In this document: one piece after another, positions 9,126 to 16,718 of the stretch
Layout: each line of letters starts with the position of its first letter
Numbering within the stretch: the stretch's first letter is position 1
DNA from: Bdellovibrio svalbardensis
GTDB lineage: Bacteria; Bdellovibrionota; Bdellovibrionia; Bdellovibrionales; Bdellovibrionaceae
Reading direction: 5' to 3'
DNA: 64,000 bases
Assembly (NCBI RefSeq): GCF_029531655.1
Contig: NZ_JANRMI010000001.1
Location: 186,001 to 250,000, forward strand
The notes under the pieces: generated by a model
Database searches by the model: none
The model's input: the letters and a program-made list of their open reading frames with translations, nothing else
Told to the model about the DNA's origin: nothing
Made by a program: the position numbers and the translations under genes

Positions 9126-9788
9126 TTGGGCTTGGTGTTTAGAAAATATATCCTTCCGATAATTGTTTTCATTTTTTATCGAACCCTCTCGTGGACGTGG
9201 AGGGTTCGAATCATCGAGCCTGAATCTCTTCAAAAATCCCTTGAAGATAGAAAACCTGTTGTTCTTTCTCACTGGCATGGCGATGAGCTTGCGTTGATTT
9301 CCATTGTTAAACGCTACAACATCGCCACCATTGCCTCCCAATCCAAAGATGGCGAATTGATGTCCAAAGTACTTGGATGGCTGGGCGCAAGAACCAGTCG
9401 TGGCTCTTCATCTCGCGGTGGAGTTCAGGCCCTTAAGGGCTTGTTGCGTTTACTAAAAGACGGGGGAAATTGCAGCTTTGCAGTAGATGGCCCGAAAGGT
9501 CCGTTACACAGAGTGAAGCCTGGAGTCTTTGAACTTTCGCGCATGATTCATGGCCCAATTTACGCTGTCGGTGTGTACTGCGATCGCGCTATTTATTTTC
9601 CAAAATCTTGGAATAAAACTTACCTGCCGAAGCCCTTCGCTCGAGTGATCATTTATTGGGTTGGCCCCATGGATGAGATCAAAAAAGAGGTCGATCCAAG
9701 AAACCCAGACCTTGCTCTAGAGTTAGAGACGCTTTTGCACCACGCACGGGCCCAAGCTCTTAATTCCATTGCCGATAATGATGCCTAG
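9126..9788 (+). CDS. DUF374-type lysophospholipid acyltransferase family protein
   Basis: The 220-residue product has the DUF374/LPLAT pattern: an N-terminal hydrophobic anchor (IVFIFYRTL), SHWHGDE in place of the usual HxxxxD motif region, IASQSKDGE, RGSSSRGG and FAVDGPKGP. These proteins are thought to acylate lipids on the inner-membrane face, sometimes in the lipid A pathway. The substrate cannot be read from sequence. No ATG is available. Candidate starts are TTG 9126, TTG 9132 and GTG 9135, with a poor ribosome-binding site, so the N-terminus is uncertain. It may be co-expressed with etfBA. Confidence 0.85.
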   Translation: MGLVFRKYILPIIVFIFYRTLSWTWRVRIIEPESLQKSLEDRKPVVLSHWHGDELALISIVKRYNIATIASQSKDGELMSKVLGWLGARTSRGSSSRGGVQALKGLLRLLKDGGNCSFAVDGPKGPLHRVKPGVFELSRMIHGPIYAVGVYCDRAIYFPKSWNKTYLPKPFARVIIYWVGPMDEIKKEVDPRNPDLALELETLLHHARAQALNSIADNDA

Positions 9789-9841
9789 TGCTAGCCTTTT
9801 TCCATAGTACGAATTCAACTTTTTAAAGGGACTTTTAAAGT

Positions 9842-10651
9842 ATGAAACTTGTTATCAGCATCTTGATGCTCATCTCGGCGACCTCTTTTGCACAGAAATC
9901 CACGGAAGTGGTGGCGCAAGTGGGTAATAAAACAATCACACTTGAGGACTTCAATAAAAAGTACAATGAAATACGTACTCAAACGATCAATCCTCCATCG
10001 AAACAACTCTTCCTTGAAGATATGATTCGTTACGAAGTGGGCGTTCAGGAAGCTAGAAAACGTGGCTTCGAGAAGGATCCCATCGTTCAAGACCAATACA
10101 ATCAGGTTCTTTACAAAGCTCTTCTTGAGAAAGAGCTAGGTCAAAAAGTTCAAAAGATCCAAGTTTCAGACAAAGAAATGGAAGCTTGGTATAAAAACAA
10201 TCCAGAACTTCGCACCAGCCATATCTTGATCGAATACAAGCCAGGCGCGACGCCAGCCCAAGTCGCAGAAGCACAAAAACGTGCGACTGAAATCTTCGAA
10301 GAAGTTAAGAAAAGCAAACGTCCTTTTGAAGAACTTGTTAAATTGTACTCTGACGATGCTCTTTCAAAACAAGTTGGTGGCGACATCGGCTGGCAATCTC
10401 GTGTAACGCTTGTTCCGAATTATTACGATGCAATCCAAGCAATGAAAGTCGGTGAAATCAAGGGCCTCATCGAGACTCAGTTTGGCTTCCATATCGTAAA
10501 ATTGACAGGTCGTAGAAGCTTTGAGAACGCAAATAAGCGCCAAATCAGAGCTGCAGTATTCGATGAAAAGAGAAAAATGCTTTTCAACGAGTACTTTGAG
10601 AAGTTGAAAAAGACTTACTCTATTAAAGAAAATAAAAGTGCTCTTAAATAA
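9842..10651 (+). CDS. exported parvulin-type peptidyl-prolyl isomerase
   Basis: The 269-residue product has a signal peptide (MKLVISILMLISATSFA) and an N-terminal helical chaperone region containing an AQVGNKTITLEDF start motif. A PpiC/parvulin domain follows at about residues 120-215 (RTSHILIEY, FEELVKLYSDD, GGDIGW, QFGFHIVKL). It probably folds or escorts proteins in the periplasm, like SurA, PrsA or PpiD. It is the first of three parvulins in a row (next at 10715 and 11676). The start follows GGGAC with suitable spacing. Confidence 0.9.
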   Translation: MKLVISILMLISATSFAQKSTEVVAQVGNKTITLEDFNKKYNEIRTQTINPPSKQLFLEDMIRYEVGVQEARKRGFEKDPIVQDQYNQVLYKALLEKELGQKVQKIQVSDKEMEAWYKNNPELRTSHILIEYKPGATPAQVAEAQKRATEIFEEVKKSKRPFEELVKLYSDDALSKQVGGDIGWQSRVTLVPNYYDAIQAMKVGEIKGLIETQFGFHIVKLTGRRSFENANKRQIRAAVFDEKRKMLFNEYFEKLKKTYSIKENKSALK

Positions 10652-10714
10652 TTGATTGTCTCGCTAAGGCGAATAACAATCCCTTTTGCTTAGGCAAAAA
10701 AGGAAACACTTTAA

Positions 10715-11683
10715 ATGAAATTTCTTAAGAGCCCCGCAAAAACGGGGCTTTTTATTTTGATGACTCTCGCATTGGCAGGATGTCCTTCCAAATATCAACG
10801 TCTTTCCAAAAAGCCGGTTGAACAAGTGAATGATCACGTTTTAACAACGAAGGAATTTGCCAACCAGCTTGCCAGAAAACTTCGCAATTTCGACGCGCTG
10901 GCCGCCAAAGACCCGAATAACATTCACCGAATTAAAGAAGAAATTTTGCGCGATTTCCTGGTGAAGAGTCTGACTCTGGATTGGGCAAGATCACAAAGCA
11001 TCGTCGTTTCGGAAAATGCTCTGGATAAAGAAGTGGATAAGTTGCGAGCAAACTACCCGGATGATCTGTCATTCAGAAGATCCTTGGCTCAAGAAAATCT
11101 CTCCTTTTCGGAATGGCGTGAAGAACTTCGTTATGTTCTGATCGAGCGGGAAGTCTTTAAAAAAATTAATGAAAAGGTGAAGAATCCCTCCGACGAGGAG
11201 ATCAAACGCTATTACGAAGACCGCAAGGATCAGTATAAACGCAAAGAACGCATCTATATTCGTCAGGTTGTTGTAGATAACGAGGCTAAGGCTGACGCCA
11301 TCAAGGTCGATCTTAAGTCCAAGGACTTTGCCGATATCGCCAGGAAGTTTTCCATCACTCCAGAGGCAAAAAACGGTGGCCTTGTCGGTTGGATTGAAAA
11401 AGGGACTGTAGACTACTTTGATCCTCTTTTTAATGCAGGCTCCGGAATCCAAACGGTTAAAAGCCCCTTTGGCGTTCATCTTATCAAGGTCGAAAAGAAG
11501 GCCCCTGCTTCAACAGCTCCACTGGAAGAGGTTAAAGCTCAGATCATACGAGCTCTAAAAGCGCAACGCGAGCAGGCAGAATATGTCGCATGGCTTGATG
11601 CACAGCTCAGAAGTAGTAAAGTCCTCAAAGACTATGATTTGATGAACTCTATCTCTGTCGACACTCGAGGGACGAATGATTAG
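10715..11683 (+). CDS. lipoprotein with parvulin-type peptidyl-prolyl isomerase domain
   Basis: The signal peptide ends in a lipobox, LALAGC, with the lipidated cysteine at about residue 23. A SurA-like helical N-domain is followed by a parvulin domain at about residues 170-265 (ERIYIRQVVVD, FADIARKFSI, GGLVGW, PFGVHLIKV). The histidine usually found early in the domain is replaced (YIRQVV rather than SHIL), so isomerase activity may be weak. The start at 10715 has AAGGAA upstream. The signal-peptide codons contain a strong terminator hairpin (10730-10753). The gene overlaps the following SurA-like gene by eight bases. Confidence 0.87.
   Translation: MKFLKSPAKTGLFILMTLALAGCPSKYQRLSKKPVEQVNDHVLTTKEFANQLARKLRNFDALAAKDPNNIHRIKEEILRDFLVKSLTLDWARSQSIVVSENALDKEVDKLRANYPDDLSFRRSLAQENLSFSEWREELRYVLIEREVFKKINEKVKNPSDEEIKRYYEDRKDQYKRKERIYIRQVVVDNEAKADAIKVDLKSKDFADIARKFSITPEAKNGGLVGWIEKGTVDYFDPLFNAGSGIQTVKSPFGVHLIKVEKKAPASTAPLEEVKAQIIRALKAQREQAEYVAWLDAQLRSSKVLKDYDLMNSISVDTRGTND
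10730..10753 (+). terminator. intrinsic terminator inside a coding sequence
   Basis: AGCCCCG (10730-10736), loop CAAAAA, CGGGGCT (10743-10749), then a T run with ATTTT after it. It meets all sequence criteria for a Rho-independent terminator, yet lies within codons 6-13 of the lipoprotein gene that starts at 10715. It could end most transcripts of the upstream parvulin gene, with translation-coupled read-through into the downstream genes. Confidence 0.75.
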
Positions 11684-12620
11684 TGTATTAATTGTTTTGA
11701 TGTTTTCTGCACCAGTAAAAGCCGAAGTTGTTGAAAAAACTTTGGCCGTGGTTAATTCCGAGATCGTCATGGAATCGGATTTAAAGCTTTTGCAAAAACG
11801 TATGACGAAGCCAGGCATGGTTGATGATGCTCTTTTAATGGATAAATCCGTTGAGAGCCTTAAAGGCGATCGCAAAGCTCAGCTCGATTATTTGATTAAC
11901 GAAAAGATTATTGAATCAGAGATCAAGCGCTTGAACTTAACCATCACCAATGATCGCGTGGAATCCGAATTCAAAGACATGGCGAAAAGAAACAATGTGC
12001 CTGAATCAGAATTGGAAAATATTCTTAAGGGCCAAGGCATCTCGTCCGCTGAATATAAAGTCTTCTTGAAAGAGAAGATCGAGAAGCAATCACTCATGGA
12101 TCAGGAAATCATTTCGAAACTTCGCATTTCTGATGACGATGCATTGAATGAATACCTCAAAAACAATCCTAACAGCCGCCCTTCAATCGACGAATTTAGC
12201 GTGGCGCATATCTTCTTCAGCCCTAAAAAGGGTGGGCCCGAGGCGGCTTATAAAAGAGCCGAAACAGTTCTGGCTAAACTTCGCAACGGTGAAAGTTTTG
12301 AAACTTTAGCGGAACAATACAGCGAAGATCCCAACTTCTCTTCTGGTGGAACCTTGGGAACATTCAAATCCGGCGAATTCCTTCCGGAGATCGAAGCAGC
12401 GATTTCAAACCTCAAAGTAGGTGAAACGACTGGAATCGTAAAATCACGTTTGGGTTACCACATCGGCAAATTGACTGGTAAAAAACTCACAACAGATCCC
12501 AAGTTTGAGAAAGCCAAAGAACGAATTAAAGCTCAACTTTTGGAAACCAGTTTTAAACGTCAACTTAAGTTCTGGCTTCAGAATAAGCGAGACGAGTCTT
12601 TTGTAAGAATTAACGAGTAG
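11676..12620 (+). CDS. surA: SurA-like periplasmic chaperone/peptidyl-prolyl isomerase
   Basis: The 314-residue product has a short signal sequence (MISVLIVLMFSAPVKA), a SurA-type N-domain (VVEKTLAVVNSEIVMESDL) and a C-terminal parvulin domain (EFSVAHIFFSPKKG, FETLAEQYSEDP, GGTLGTF, RLGYHIGKL). Only one parvulin domain is present, whereas E. coli SurA has two. Its position directly before pdxA mirrors the surA-pdxA order in Enterobacteria and supports the assignment. It probably helps outer-membrane protein folding. It overlaps the previous lipoprotein gene by eight bases, so translation is likely coupled. Confidence 0.88.
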   Translation: MISVLIVLMFSAPVKAEVVEKTLAVVNSEIVMESDLKLLQKRMTKPGMVDDALLMDKSVESLKGDRKAQLDYLINEKIIESEIKRLNLTITNDRVESEFKDMAKRNNVPESELENILKGQGISSAEYKVFLKEKIEKQSLMDQEIISKLRISDDDALNEYLKNNPNSRPSIDEFSVAHIFFSPKKGGPEAAYKRAETVLAKLRNGESFETLAEQYSEDPNFSSGGTLGTFKSGEFLPEIEAAISNLKVGETTGIVKSRLGYHIGKLTGKKLTTDPKFEKAKERIKAQLLETSFKRQLKFWLQNKRDESFVRINE

Positions 12621-12624
12621 ATCT

Positions 12625-13581
12625 GTGGGTGTGCTTAAAGTCGTACTCACCACTGGGGATCACGACGGCATTGGCTTGGAAGTCACTGCCAAGGCACTTC
12701 ATAAAATGGGTCCACAAAAAGGAGTTCAATTCTTTTTGTGGCGTAAAGACGGAATCTCATCAAAATACCTAAAACTTATCGACCAAAAATTCACTCGCAT
12801 CACGGTCGATGATCTCGAAGAGGCTTTAAAAATTGAAGGCCCTTATCTTGTCGACATAGCCTCAGATCTGACACCCGCACATTGGGTCGAACAGACCGCT
12901 AAAGCCTGCTTTCAAAAGAAGGTCGATGCCATGGCAACGGCCCCTCTATCTAAAACCTCAATCAAAGAGGCTGGCTTTAAGGATCTTGGACATACCGATA
13001 TTTTGAAGCGCGTTTCAAAGGTTAAATCCGTGCATATGGGTTTTATTGGCGATCACTTCAACGTCGTTCTGGCTACCGGGCACCTGCCGATTGCCCAGGT
13101 GACCAAACATCTTAGCTTTTCTGTTGTTGCCGAAGCTCTCCTGCACGCGAATCAAGTGCGCAAATCTCTTCCACCGGCACAACAAAAAAAGCCAATCGGT
13201 ATTTTGGGGTTAAATCCTCATGCCGGCGAAAATGGTCTGATTGGGCAAGAGGAGCTTTTGATTTTTCCAAATCTAAAATCCTTTGCGAAAGAACATAAGA
13301 TTCCGATAGAAGGACCCTTGGTTCCCGACGCTGCTTTCTTCCCGGAAAACTGGAAGAAGTACTCCGTCTATGTGGCTCTTTATCATGACCAGGGCTTGAT
13401 TCCGTTTAAGATGATTCATGGGCAAGATAGTGGAGTTCATATCTCTTTAGGCATTCCTTTCGTCCGCACGAGTGTCGATCACGGCACAGCGAAGGATATT
13501 TTTGGTAAAAATAAGGCTAATCCAAGCTCAATGCTTGATGCCATTCGCTGGGCTATAAAATTAGCTCGACAGCATTCATAG
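12625..13581 (+). CDS. pdxA: 4-hydroxythreonine-4-phosphate dehydrogenase
   Basis: PdxA oxidises 4-phosphohydroxy-L-threonine in the DXP-dependent pyridoxal phosphate pathway. Family blocks are visible: TTGDHDGIGLE, ATAPLSKTSIKEAG with GHTDIL, a LNPHAGENGLIGQEE stretch, HDQGLIPFKM, and VDHGTAKDIFGKNKANP with the metal- and substrate-binding residues. The usual GDPxGIGPE is altered to GDHDGIGLE. The start is GTG at 12625 or GTG at 12631, four or ten bases after the surA-like stop. The protein is cytoplasmic, with a length of 318 that is normal for the family. Confidence 0.93.
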   Translation: MGVLKVVLTTGDHDGIGLEVTAKALHKMGPQKGVQFFLWRKDGISSKYLKLIDQKFTRITVDDLEEALKIEGPYLVDIASDLTPAHWVEQTAKACFQKKVDAMATAPLSKTSIKEAGFKDLGHTDILKRVSKVKSVHMGFIGDHFNVVLATGHLPIAQVTKHLSFSVVAEALLHANQVRKSLPPAQQKKPIGILGLNPHAGENGLIGQEELLIFPNLKSFAKEHKIPIEGPLVPDAAFFPENWKKYSVYVALYHDQGLIPFKMIHGQDSGVHISLGIPFVRTSVDHGTAKDIFGKNKANPSSMLDAIRWAIKLARQHS

Positions 13582-13655
13582 TTAATATTATTTCTAATGG
13601 TTTCAATTACTTACTCGGACGAAGTCAGAGTGTAGATAGGTAAAGTGAGGTTACA

Positions 13656-15026
13656 ATGTACGTACCAGTAATTTTCAGAGAATACGATATCCGCGGCGTT
13701 TATAACGGTCAGTTCGACGATCATTTCGCATACCTTTTGGGTCGCGCTTATGTTGTGTACATGAAGCAAAATAAGAACATTTCCAACCCAACAGTAACCA
13801 TCGGTCACGATGCTCGCGTAAGCTGTGATGCTATCGTAAAAAATCTTGCAAAGGGCCTTACTGATTCTGGTGCTAAAGTTATTCACTTGGGTCTTGTTAC
13901 AACTCCAGTATGTTACTTCTCAACATTTGAAATGAAGGGTGTGGATGGGGCTGTGCAAGTCACAGGCTCGCACAATCCTCCAGAATTCAACGGCTTTAAG
14001 ATCTCTGTTGGTAAATCCACGATCTTCGGGGCTGAGATTCAAAAGCTTCGCGAAATTATTGAGAAGAATGAATACATCGACGGCAAAGGCTCCGAGGAGC
14101 ATTTCGATATCAAACCGATGTATTACGAGCGTTATAAAAAAGAATTCGGCCAAATGAAGGGCATTAAAGTTGTCCTGGATTGCGGAAACGGTGCTGGCGG
14201 ATCTGTTGTTAAAGGTCTTTTTGAGGCAGTCGGATTGACGCCAACAATTCTTTTCGAAAAACCAGATGGCACATTCCCGAATCACCATCCGGATCCTACC
14301 GTTGAAGAAAATTTGCAGGATCTTGCGAAGCAAGTTCTTAAAGAGGGCGCTGTTTGCGGTATCGGTTTCGACGGAGATGCGGATCGCATTGGTGTTGTTG
14401 ATCACACCGGCCGCATGATTTATGGCGATGAATTGATGGTCATCATTTCTCGCGCAATTCTTGAAACACAAAAGGGTGCGAAAATTATCGGCGACGTAAA
14501 ATGCTCTGATCGTTTGTATCACGACATTGCTAAACATGGCGGTCACCCAATCATGTGGAAAACTGGTCACTCTTTGGTTAAAGAAAAAATCAAAGTAGAA
14601 AAAGCTCCCTTCGGCGGCGAGATGTCTGGTCACGTCTTCTTTGCGGATCGTAATTATGGATACGACGATGCACCTTACGCAGGACTTCGTTTGGTAGAAA
14701 TCTTGGCAAAAACCGGTAAAACAATTCCACAATTGCTCGAAGGTTTGCCTCCAGCTTTCAACACTCCAGAAATTCGCATTGATACAACTGAAGAAAAGAA
14801 AGTTCTGATCGTAGAAAAAATGATCGAAGCCTTCCCTGAAAAAGCAGGGGCTGATTATAAAGTGGATTTCACAGACGGTATCCGTTTGAGTTTTGCAGAC
14901 GGTTGGGCTTTGTGCCGCTCTTCAAACACACAACCAGTTTTGGTTGTTCGTTATGAAGCAACAACGGCAGAGGGTATGAAACGCATTCAAGATCGTGTTG
15001 AAGCTGTCGTAAATAAATATCTCTAA
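13656..15026 (+). CDS. phosphomannomutase/phosphoglucomutase family protein
   Basis: This is an alpha-D-phosphohexomutase of the AlgC/ManB type, interconverting hexose 1- and 6-phosphates for envelope polysaccharide and nucleotide-sugar synthesis. It has the phosphoserine loop TGSHNPPEFNGFK near residue 104, the metal loop GFDGDADRIG near residue 240, the sugar-binding GGEMSGHVFF near residue 325 and the phosphate-binding RSSNTQP loop at the C-terminus. The length of 456 is typical. Preference for mannose or glucose cannot be decided by eye. GAGG precedes the ATG, and a strong terminator follows at 15052. Confidence 0.92.
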   Translation: MYVPVIFREYDIRGVYNGQFDDHFAYLLGRAYVVYMKQNKNISNPTVTIGHDARVSCDAIVKNLAKGLTDSGAKVIHLGLVTTPVCYFSTFEMKGVDGAVQVTGSHNPPEFNGFKISVGKSTIFGAEIQKLREIIEKNEYIDGKGSEEHFDIKPMYYERYKKEFGQMKGIKVVLDCGNGAGGSVVKGLFEAVGLTPTILFEKPDGTFPNHHPDPTVEENLQDLAKQVLKEGAVCGIGFDGDADRIGVVDHTGRMIYGDELMVIISRAILETQKGAKIIGDVKCSDRLYHDIAKHGGHPIMWKTGHSLVKEKIKVEKAPFGGEMSGHVFFADRNYGYDDAPYAGLRLVEILAKTGKTIPQLLEGLPPAFNTPEIRIDTTEEKKVLIVEKMIEAFPEKAGADYKVDFTDGIRLSFADGWALCRSSNTQPVLVVRYEATTAEGMKRIQDRVEAVVNKYL

Positions 15027-15051
15027 ATATTTAATCGACTTCTTACTCTTC

Positions 15052-15085
15052 AAAAAAGGACCTCTAGAAATAGGGTCCTTTTTTT
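15052..15085 (+). terminator. intrinsic terminator after phosphohexomutase gene
   Basis: AAAAAAGGACC (15052-15062) and GGTCCTTTTTT (15074-15084) form a perfect stem around an 11-base loop, followed by further T. It lies 26 bases after the stop at 15026. Confidence 0.9.
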
Positions 15086-15258
15086 ATTCTGCATTTCTTA
15101 ATTTTAAGAAATGAGCCATGAAATCTGTGGCTACCCACAGAGCCTCGTATAAGACTTTTATAATTCGAACCACTTTTCACAAGCTTCCGTAAATAATTTG
15201 ACTCAGATGAGTAATTCTACGATTTAGAGGCACAACTTATTAATCGAAAGGATTTTCC

Positions 15259-15540
15259 ATGAAAGCACTTCTTGCTGCTATGACTTTGGTATTCGCTTCT
15301 CCAGTATTCGCTAACTGCGTAAGCGAAATGATGGCTACAACAACTCACGGTGACCGTGACGCTGCTGCTCGTCTTTGCTCACACAGCCAAGCTGTTTGCA
15401 ACCTTAGCCAAATCATCGCTACTCACAATGGCATGAACTACAGCCAAGCTATCGAACTTTGCGTTCGTAACTTGAAATCAAACGCAGACGTTATTGAGTG
15501 CGTTTCTAAAGGTTACAACTACTCTGAGTGCCAACACTAA
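15259..15540 (+). CDS. small cysteine-rich exported protein
   Basis: The 93-residue product has a clean signal peptide (MKALLAAMTLVFASPVFA) and a mature part of about 75 residues with six cysteines at positions 20, 40, 47, 68, 81 and 91. This suggests up to three disulfides. AAAGGA precedes the ATG. The gene stands alone between two strong terminators, so it is a monocistronic unit. Its codons look highly biased (GCT, CGT, AAC), which would fit high expression. The 232-base upstream gap holds a small inverted repeat, TCTGTGG-ctac-CCACAGA (15124-15141). No family is recognised. Confidence 0.8.
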   Translation: MKALLAAMTLVFASPVFANCVSEMMATTTHGDRDAAARLCSHSQAVCNLSQIIATHNGMNYSQAIELCVRNLKSNADVIECVSKGYNYSECQH

Positions 15541-15575
15541 GAATAGTACATACAGCAATTTATTGCGTATGAGAG

Positions 15576-15603
15576 AAGGACCACCAAAAAGTGGTCCTTT
15601 TTT
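15576..15603 (+). terminator. intrinsic terminator after cysteine-rich protein gene
   Basis: AAGGACCAC (15576-15584), loop CAAAAA, GTGGTCCTT (15591-15599) and a run of T to 15603. It separates this unit from the convergent MerR-type gene. Confidence 0.9.
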
Positions 15604-15611
15604 ATTTTAGA

Positions 15612-16598
15612 CTAAGAAATTCTTAAATTATCTTGATCGATTCCAGCGGTCAAAACAGCAGCTATAGAAGATAGCAGTGCAATCTCTTCTTCGTACGCCA
15701 TGATGCGATTTAACTTCAGGTGCACTTTGGGTTTCAAGTTGAATCCATACATGTCCAACTCTTCGCCATCACTGATAACACCACCTATATGTTGAATCTG
15801 TGACTCCAAAGCCCGATTCTTAGAAAAATAGAAAATTCGCCCTTTTTGAACCTCCAGGTTTCCTGCAAAAGAAACAGAAGCACGATCATCCGCATTGATC
15901 ACTGTAGTTACGTGGGGGCCTGCCTCAGCGAATAAGCGAAGATAATTTCGCTCCACCTCATTCGAGTGTGTACTTAGACTTTTAATAACTATCACGTCGG
16001 CATTGATGGCCAAGACTTCATCCGAAGATAGATATCTCTCTGGAACAACTAAAATATAAGGTTTTTCGTCCGGTAATATAAAGCCCTCATACCACTGAAG
16101 AATCGAGATATCTTGATGTGAGTTGCGGTAGTGCTGTTGAATAAAAATTGCGGTTTTATCTAAACCCTCACAGCCCGTAACAAGAATCGAAACCTTACCA
16201 TAAAAACTCATGATCGCTCTCCTTTGTTGAGCCTTTAGTGGCTCTGTTTTCTTTTGCAAAGAGGAGAGGATATTTTCGATTTGATTTTTTTGTTCACGAA
16301 GAAGGTCTGCTTGCCCTTCAATGAATGATAACCGAGACTTCATTCCAACTATCAATTTTTCGGAATCAAGATCACCATCGGATTCTAATAGACCCTTGAT
16401 ATCGGCCAAAGAAAATCCAAGATCTTTGAATTCCTTCAAACGACGAGCTTTATGTAGCTGATCCTCTTGATAATAGCGATAACCGTTTTCGCCACGAGCA
16501 TGGGATTCGATAAGACCTATTTTCTCATAGAGGCGTAGTGCCCTAGCAGACACGCCAATTTTTTTAGAGAATTGTCCGATGGTAAGCCAGTTCTTCAT
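15612..16598 (-). CDS. MerR-type regulator fused to a Mur-ligase-like domain
   Basis: Residues 5-72 form a MerR winged helix (TIGQFSKKIGVSARALRLYE, then GYRYYQEDQ and LGFSLADIKGLL). A coiled coil follows at about 75-125. From residue 135 the sequence resembles the central domain of Mur ligases or cyanophycin synthetase: VTG at 140-142 with a disrupted nucleotide loop (GCEGLDKT), DVIVIKSLSTHS at about 201-212, and INADD at 234-238. A family-like C-terminal helix ends in AVLTAGI. The ligand may be a cell-wall peptide or nucleotide, by inference only. AGGATG lies directly at the start. It sits downstream of atpE, behind a terminator. Confidence 0.8.
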   Translation of the reverse strand: MKNWLTIGQFSKKIGVSARALRLYEKIGLIESHARGENGYRYYQEDQLHKARRLKEFKDLGFSLADIKGLLESDGDLDSEKLIVGMKSRLSFIEGQADLLREQKNQIENILSSLQKKTEPLKAQQRRAIMSFYGKVSILVTGCEGLDKTAIFIQQHYRNSHQDISILQWYEGFILPDEKPYILVVPERYLSSDEVLAINADVIVIKSLSTHSNEVERNYLRLFAEAGPHVTTVINADDRASVSFAGNLEVQKGRIFYFSKNRALESQIQHIGGVISDGEELDMYGFNLKPKVHLKLNRIMAYEEEIALLSSIAAVLTAGIDQDNLRIS

Positions 16599-16613
16599 CC
16601 TAACCTCAAAAAG

Positions 16614-16645
16614 ACTCTCGAGGTTGCCCTTGGGTCAAGGTCAAA
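16614..16645 (-). promoter_or_regulatory. possible MerR-type operator/promoter
   Basis: Read on the minus strand, ACCTTGACC and GGGCAACCT form an imperfect inverted repeat just upstream of the MerR-type gene. A TTGACC element lies at 16644-16639. Autoregulated MerR promoters often carry such a repeat in a long spacer. No convincing -10 element is visible, so this is tentative. Confidence 0.35.
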
Positions 16646-16665
16646 GACTTTTGGAAGGGTAGAAA

Positions 16666-16693
16666 ATAAAAAAGGCCGGGTTTCCCCAGCCTT
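16666..16693 (-). terminator. intrinsic terminator after atpE
   Basis: On the minus strand AAGGC-t-GGG, loop GAAA, CCC-g-GCCTT is followed by a T run. It ends the gyrA-lipoprotein-atpZ-atpI-atpB-atpE direction, 26 bases past the atpE stop. Confidence 0.85.
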
Positions 16694-16718
16694 CTTAAAA
16701 TCATTTTTGAATTTCTAA

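Noticed and set aside
8505-9341. Long open frame (278 codons) on the minus strand over etfA
   Set aside because: It lies antisense to a clearly conserved etfA, has low-complexity composition for a protein, and no ribosome-binding site was evident.
13920-14732. Open frame of 270 codons on the minus strand over the phosphohexomutase gene
   Set aside because: Antisense to a gene with intact catalytic motifs, and no family resemblance or start signal.
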